A DNA stretch of 64,000 nucleotides from Oxydemutator sp963693105 (lineage in GTDB: Bacteria; Pseudomonadota; Gammaproteobacteria; Poriferisulfidales; Oxydemutatoraceae). Where the stretch lies: NCBI GenBank assembly GCA_963693105.1, contig OY843752.1, forward strand, positions 806,001 through 870,000, read 5' to 3'. A program made the position numbers and the translations under genes. Below, piece after piece: positions 59,139 to 64,000 of the stretch; positions within the stretch are counted from its first letter, which is position 1; every line of letters starts with the position of its first letter. Under the pieces are notes generated by a model. It ran no database searches. It saw nothing but the letters and a program-made list of their open reading frames with translations, and was not told the origin of the DNA.

Positions 59139-60101
59139 ATGAGAAACCACCCGATACAACGACTGGACAGAGATTCCGATATTCGGGACCAACTTCTTCC
59201 GTTCTGCCGGCTCAAAAAAGGCGAAATATGGGAAGACCCGGTTCACGGGCACCGGGTCGGTTGCCTTGATGCCGCCTCTCAAGCGGATATTGATTTACTT
59301 ATGGCGGGAGAGAAGGCGGCTCTCTCGATTCAGGACCCCCCGTACAACCTGATAGCATTTGAGGAACGCTCTGTTGAAAAATTTATTGATTGGTGCAGGC
59401 AGTGGATAGGCACTACGGAGCAGGTGCTTTGCGATAACTCCGCGCTGTATGTTTGGCTGGGGGCCGACCAGGAAAATGGTTTTCAGCCGTTGCCTGAATT
59501 CATGATCATGATGCGTGATTTCAAGTCACTGAACAGTCGTTCTTTTATTACAATGCGAAATCAAAGAGGGTACGGAACGCAGCACAATTGGATGGCGGTA
59601 AGGCAGGAATGTCTCTATTACATAAAAGGAAAGCCGAGGTTCAATGTTCAGTACACCGACATTCCCAAAATCCTGCGCGGGTATTACAAGGAAAGAAACG
59701 GCAGGAAGACGGAAAACCTTGAACGAAGCAAGTCTGAGAATATCCGGCCAGGAAATGTCTGGGTTGATATCCAGCAGGTCTTCTACCGGATGAAAGAGAA
59801 TGTCAACGGGTGCTATGCCCAAAAACCTCTGAAGTGTATTGAAAGACTGGTTCTGGCCAGTTCTCAAGAGGGCGAACTGGTTACGGATTTTTTTGGTCAT
59901 TCGGGAGCCACCCTTGTTGCGGCAGCGAGACACGGAAGAAAGTGCTTCACATGCGACATTGATTCCGTTTATGCCGAGATCATGATTCGTAGAATCGAAA
60001 GGTATAACGAAATGGGCGAGAAAGGATGGCAGAACAGCAACCCTTTCGAGAAGGAATTGGTGGCAGAGATCGAGCCGGAGCAGGTGCTCTTGAAGATTTG
60101 A
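59139..60101 (+). CDS. Type II DNA methyltransferase (beta class, DPPY)
   Basis: This is a 320-residue AdoMet DNA methylase with motif IV SIQDPPYNLI at about 63-72 preceding motif I TDFFGHSGATLVAAARHGRKCFTCDID near 247-273; this IV-before-I order defines the beta class, and DPPY most often means N6-adenine. QKPLKCIERLVLASSQEG is the motif X/target-side segment. The endonuclease gene follows after 3 bases. The pair is lower in GC than the surroundings and sits between two copies of the gyrA upstream region. Confidence 0.85.
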   Translation: MRNHPIQRLDRDSDIRDQLLPFCRLKKGEIWEDPVHGHRVGCLDAASQADIDLLMAGEKAALSIQDPPYNLIAFEERSVEKFIDWCRQWIGTTEQVLCDNSALYVWLGADQENGFQPLPEFMIMMRDFKSLNSRSFITMRNQRGYGTQHNWMAVRQECLYYIKGKPRFNVQYTDIPKILRGYYKERNGRKTENLERSKSENIRPGNVWVDIQQVFYRMKENVNGCYAQKPLKCIERLVLASSQEGELVTDFFGHSGATLVAAARHGRKCFTCDIDSVYAEIMIRRIERYNEMGEKGWQNSNPFEKELVAEIEPEQVLLKI

Positions 60102-60104
60102 CTT

Positions 60105-60818
60105 ATGGATATTCTGCAAAAAGAACTCGACAAGCGAATCAATGAACTTGAGCAAGCTGATGTGCTTCGACAACGGCTTGATGATTTGGTGTCTGTTTAC
60201 CCTTTCAACGAGTATGAGTATGTAATTTCGTCTTTGCTTGGTTTTGGAAAGCTGAGTCTGGACGAATACTATGAAATTCGGGACGAATATATTGCCAGAA
60301 ATCTCTACCTGTACATTTTTGAAATCAACGCACCGCGAGGGTTTGGCGAAAAGTGGGCGCAGGGGCACCTGAAGGGGTTGGTGCCGGAACTTGAAAAGCC
60401 GTCAAAGATGGATGATTCTTCCTATTCTGGAGAGTATGATTTTTATCTTGATGGCAAGATTAAAGTCGAGGTGAAGGCGTCAAGAGCCGTAGATCAATCG
60501 CTTGAAGGCTCTTTGGTAGAACGAGCACTTTCTGTCCGCTCACAGAAATCTTTTCTTATGAATTTTCAGCAGGCGAAACCCGGATGCTGTGATGTTTTTG
60601 TCTGGGTTGCTGTATGGCGGGACAAAATCAGATACTGGGTGTTGTCTTCTTCGGAGGTGGAAAATAACAAATACTTTGTCGGCAAGCAACATCGCGGAAA
60701 TATTGGTGAAGGGCAATTGCACATGAAAGATACCAATATTAAAGAGTTCAAGAAATACGAAGTGAACAACGGACGGGATTTACTCCAGGCTATTCGAGAC
60801 GCCTACGGCAGGAGTTGA
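60105..60818 (+). CDS. Type II restriction endonuclease (PD-(D/E)xK-like)
   Basis: This 237-residue product has no family I recognise by name, but residues 110-124 (GEYDFYLDGKIKVEVK) give the D...ExK catalytic pattern of PD-(D/E)xK nucleases (Asp112, Glu122, Lys124). The N-terminal half is helical (KELDKRINELEQADVLRQRLDDL). Directly downstream of a DPPY methylase, it is most simply the cognate restriction enzyme. The sequence specificity cannot be read. Confidence 0.7.
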   Translation: MDILQKELDKRINELEQADVLRQRLDDLVSVYPFNEYEYVISSLLGFGKLSLDEYYEIRDEYIARNLYLYIFEINAPRGFGEKWAQGHLKGLVPELEKPSKMDDSSYSGEYDFYLDGKIKVEVKASRAVDQSLEGSLVERALSVRSQKSFLMNFQQAKPGCCDVFVWVAVWRDKIRYWVLSSSEVENNKYFVGKQHRGNIGEGQLHMKDTNIKEFKKYEVNNGRDLLQAIRDAYGRS

Positions 60819-60853
60819 CACTGGCGCCCGGAGAAGCCCATCCCCTCGCATTC

Positions 60854-60993
60854 CCCGCCCGCTGAAAAGCGGCATTTTTACCGCCATTTCCGCCCCGTTT
60901 CGTGGTAGAATATTGGCTTCCTCGGCAAAGCAGTTTTTGCCGTATTTCTGTTGAATTTTTTGCTTCAAAGTTTCTGCCCGAACGGCCTGTTGA

Positions 60994-61008
<15 letters not shown>
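60854..61008 (+). repeat. Direct repeat copy B: native gyrA upstream region
   Basis: The second copy of the 155-base repeat (offset 1909 from copy A). It contains the same hairpin/T-run, TAGAAT at 60906-60911, and the true gyrA ATG at 60994 with its first five codons. Past 61008 the sequence continues as gyrA; in copy A it changes to insert DNA. Confidence 0.95.
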
Positions 61009-63588
<2,580 letters not shown>

Positions 63589-63615
63589 CCGTCAACCCCG
63601 CGTCATGCACGTGCG

Positions 63616-64000
63616 ATGACGTCCGCGGTCTATAACTACGCGCCGGGGCCGGCCATGCTGCCGCCCGCGGTGCTGGAACAGGTGCGCCGCGAACTCGCCG
63701 AAGAGCGCCCGGTTTCGGTGCTGGAAATGGGGCACCGCACTTCCTGGTTCGATGAAATCGCCGCCCGTTCGCAGGCCAACCTGCGTCAACTGCTCGATGT
63801 ATCCGACGATTACGCGGTGTTGTTTCTGCCCGGCGGCGCGCGCGCGCAATACGCCGCGGCTCCGCTGAACCTGGGTGCGAACGACGCCGATTACTTCGAC
63901 ACGGGCTACTGGTCGGGCTGCGCCATCGCCGAGGCCGCGCGCTACACCCGCGTCCACGTTGCCGCCTCGATTCCGGAGCACGACGGGCGCGGCCTGTTGT
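63616..64000 (+). CDS. serC: Phosphoserine aminotransferase (partial, 5' part)
   Basis: SerC converts 3-phosphohydroxypyruvate to phosphoserine with PLP and also acts in pyridoxine synthesis. The first ~128 residues are present: NYAPGPAMLPPAVLEQVRREL, SVLEMGHRTSWF, VLFLPGGARAQYAAAPLNLG and YFDTGYWSGCAIAEAARY match the family. The right edge of the window truncates the gene before the PLP lysine. ATG at 63616 is used; a GTG at 63611 is in another frame. Confidence 0.92.
   Translation, partial: MTSAVYNYAPGPAMLPPAVLEQVRRELAEERPVSVLEMGHRTSWFDEIAARSQANLRQLLDVSDDYAVLFLPGGARAQYAAAPLNLGANDADYFDTGYWSGCAIAEAARYTRVHVAASIPEHDGRGLL

Noticed and set aside
58883..59215. Minus-strand 110-residue frame, and its near copy at 60780-61049
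   Set aside because: They share sequence only because both run antisense across the two copies of the gyrA-upstream repeat; no ribosome site or domain is seen.

Overview
The window is a GC-rich bacterial chromosome segment. It most likely comes from a gammaproteobacterium that I cannot place to order. The support is gene order and content: trxB-ftsK-lolA, ratA-rnfH beside smpB, bamE/fur/recN/nadK/grpE-dnaK-dnaJ-dapB, prfB-lysS, mtaD-ubiG-gph and gyrA-serC, plus a proteobacterial-type 16S rRNA. Most of it is ordinary housekeeping DNA with short spacers and many 4-base stop/start overlaps. The departures from that background are lower in GC and look acquired.

Layout. 1-7.4 kb: partial trxB, a RiPP/bacteriocin-like precursor with an NHLP-like leader, ftsK, lolA, smpB, a sodium:solute symporter, ratA, rnfH. 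7.4-9.0 kb: an AT-rich sulfotransferase gene ending in a 24-base poly-C tract, convergent with a secreted ATP-dependent DNA ligase. 9.1-17.4 kb: bamE, fur, recN, nadK, then grpE and dnaK, each with a recognisable sigma32-type promoter, dnaJ and dapB. 17.5-21.2 kb: a methanethiol-oxidase (SBP56) gene, small genes, bfd/bfr with a Fur-box-like site, a start-less SnoaL-like frame, and ssrA (tmRNA). 21.2-31.2 kb: purL, an orphan DNA methylase, msrPQ, a ferredoxin, a Dyp peroxidase and a tandem-duplicated outer-membrane protein. 31.4-36.6 kb: a lipoprotein, then a 16S rRNA gene with promoter, boxA and RNase III stem but no tRNA, 23S or 5S after it; a TonB-dependent receptor follows directly.

36.6-49 kb holds a Nif11-type precursor peptide gene and a set of genes for the archaeal-type C1 cofactors tetrahydromethanopterin and methylofuran: a HisA/HisF-like protein, mfnD-, mfnF- and mfnE-like genes, pabB, mfnB, a DUF447 protein and a dihydropteroate-synthase-like protein. 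A low-GC island of four genes (AAA/DUF4143 ATPase, HEPN-like, HNH nuclease, UDG-like), preceded by six 23-bp tandem repeats, splits this set. The methanethiol oxidase at 17.6 kb would release formaldehyde, which is the substrate of H4MPT-linked oxidation. The two parts of the window may therefore serve one methylated-sulfur/C1 metabolism (inference).

49-64 kb: a PLP decarboxylase with an ACT protein, prfB with its programmed frameshift, lysS, rmuC, gph/mupP-ubiG-mtaD, glutaminyl cyclase, then an M-R restriction-modification pair inserted between two 155-bp copies of the gyrA promoter/start region, gyrA (Val at position 83) and partial serC.
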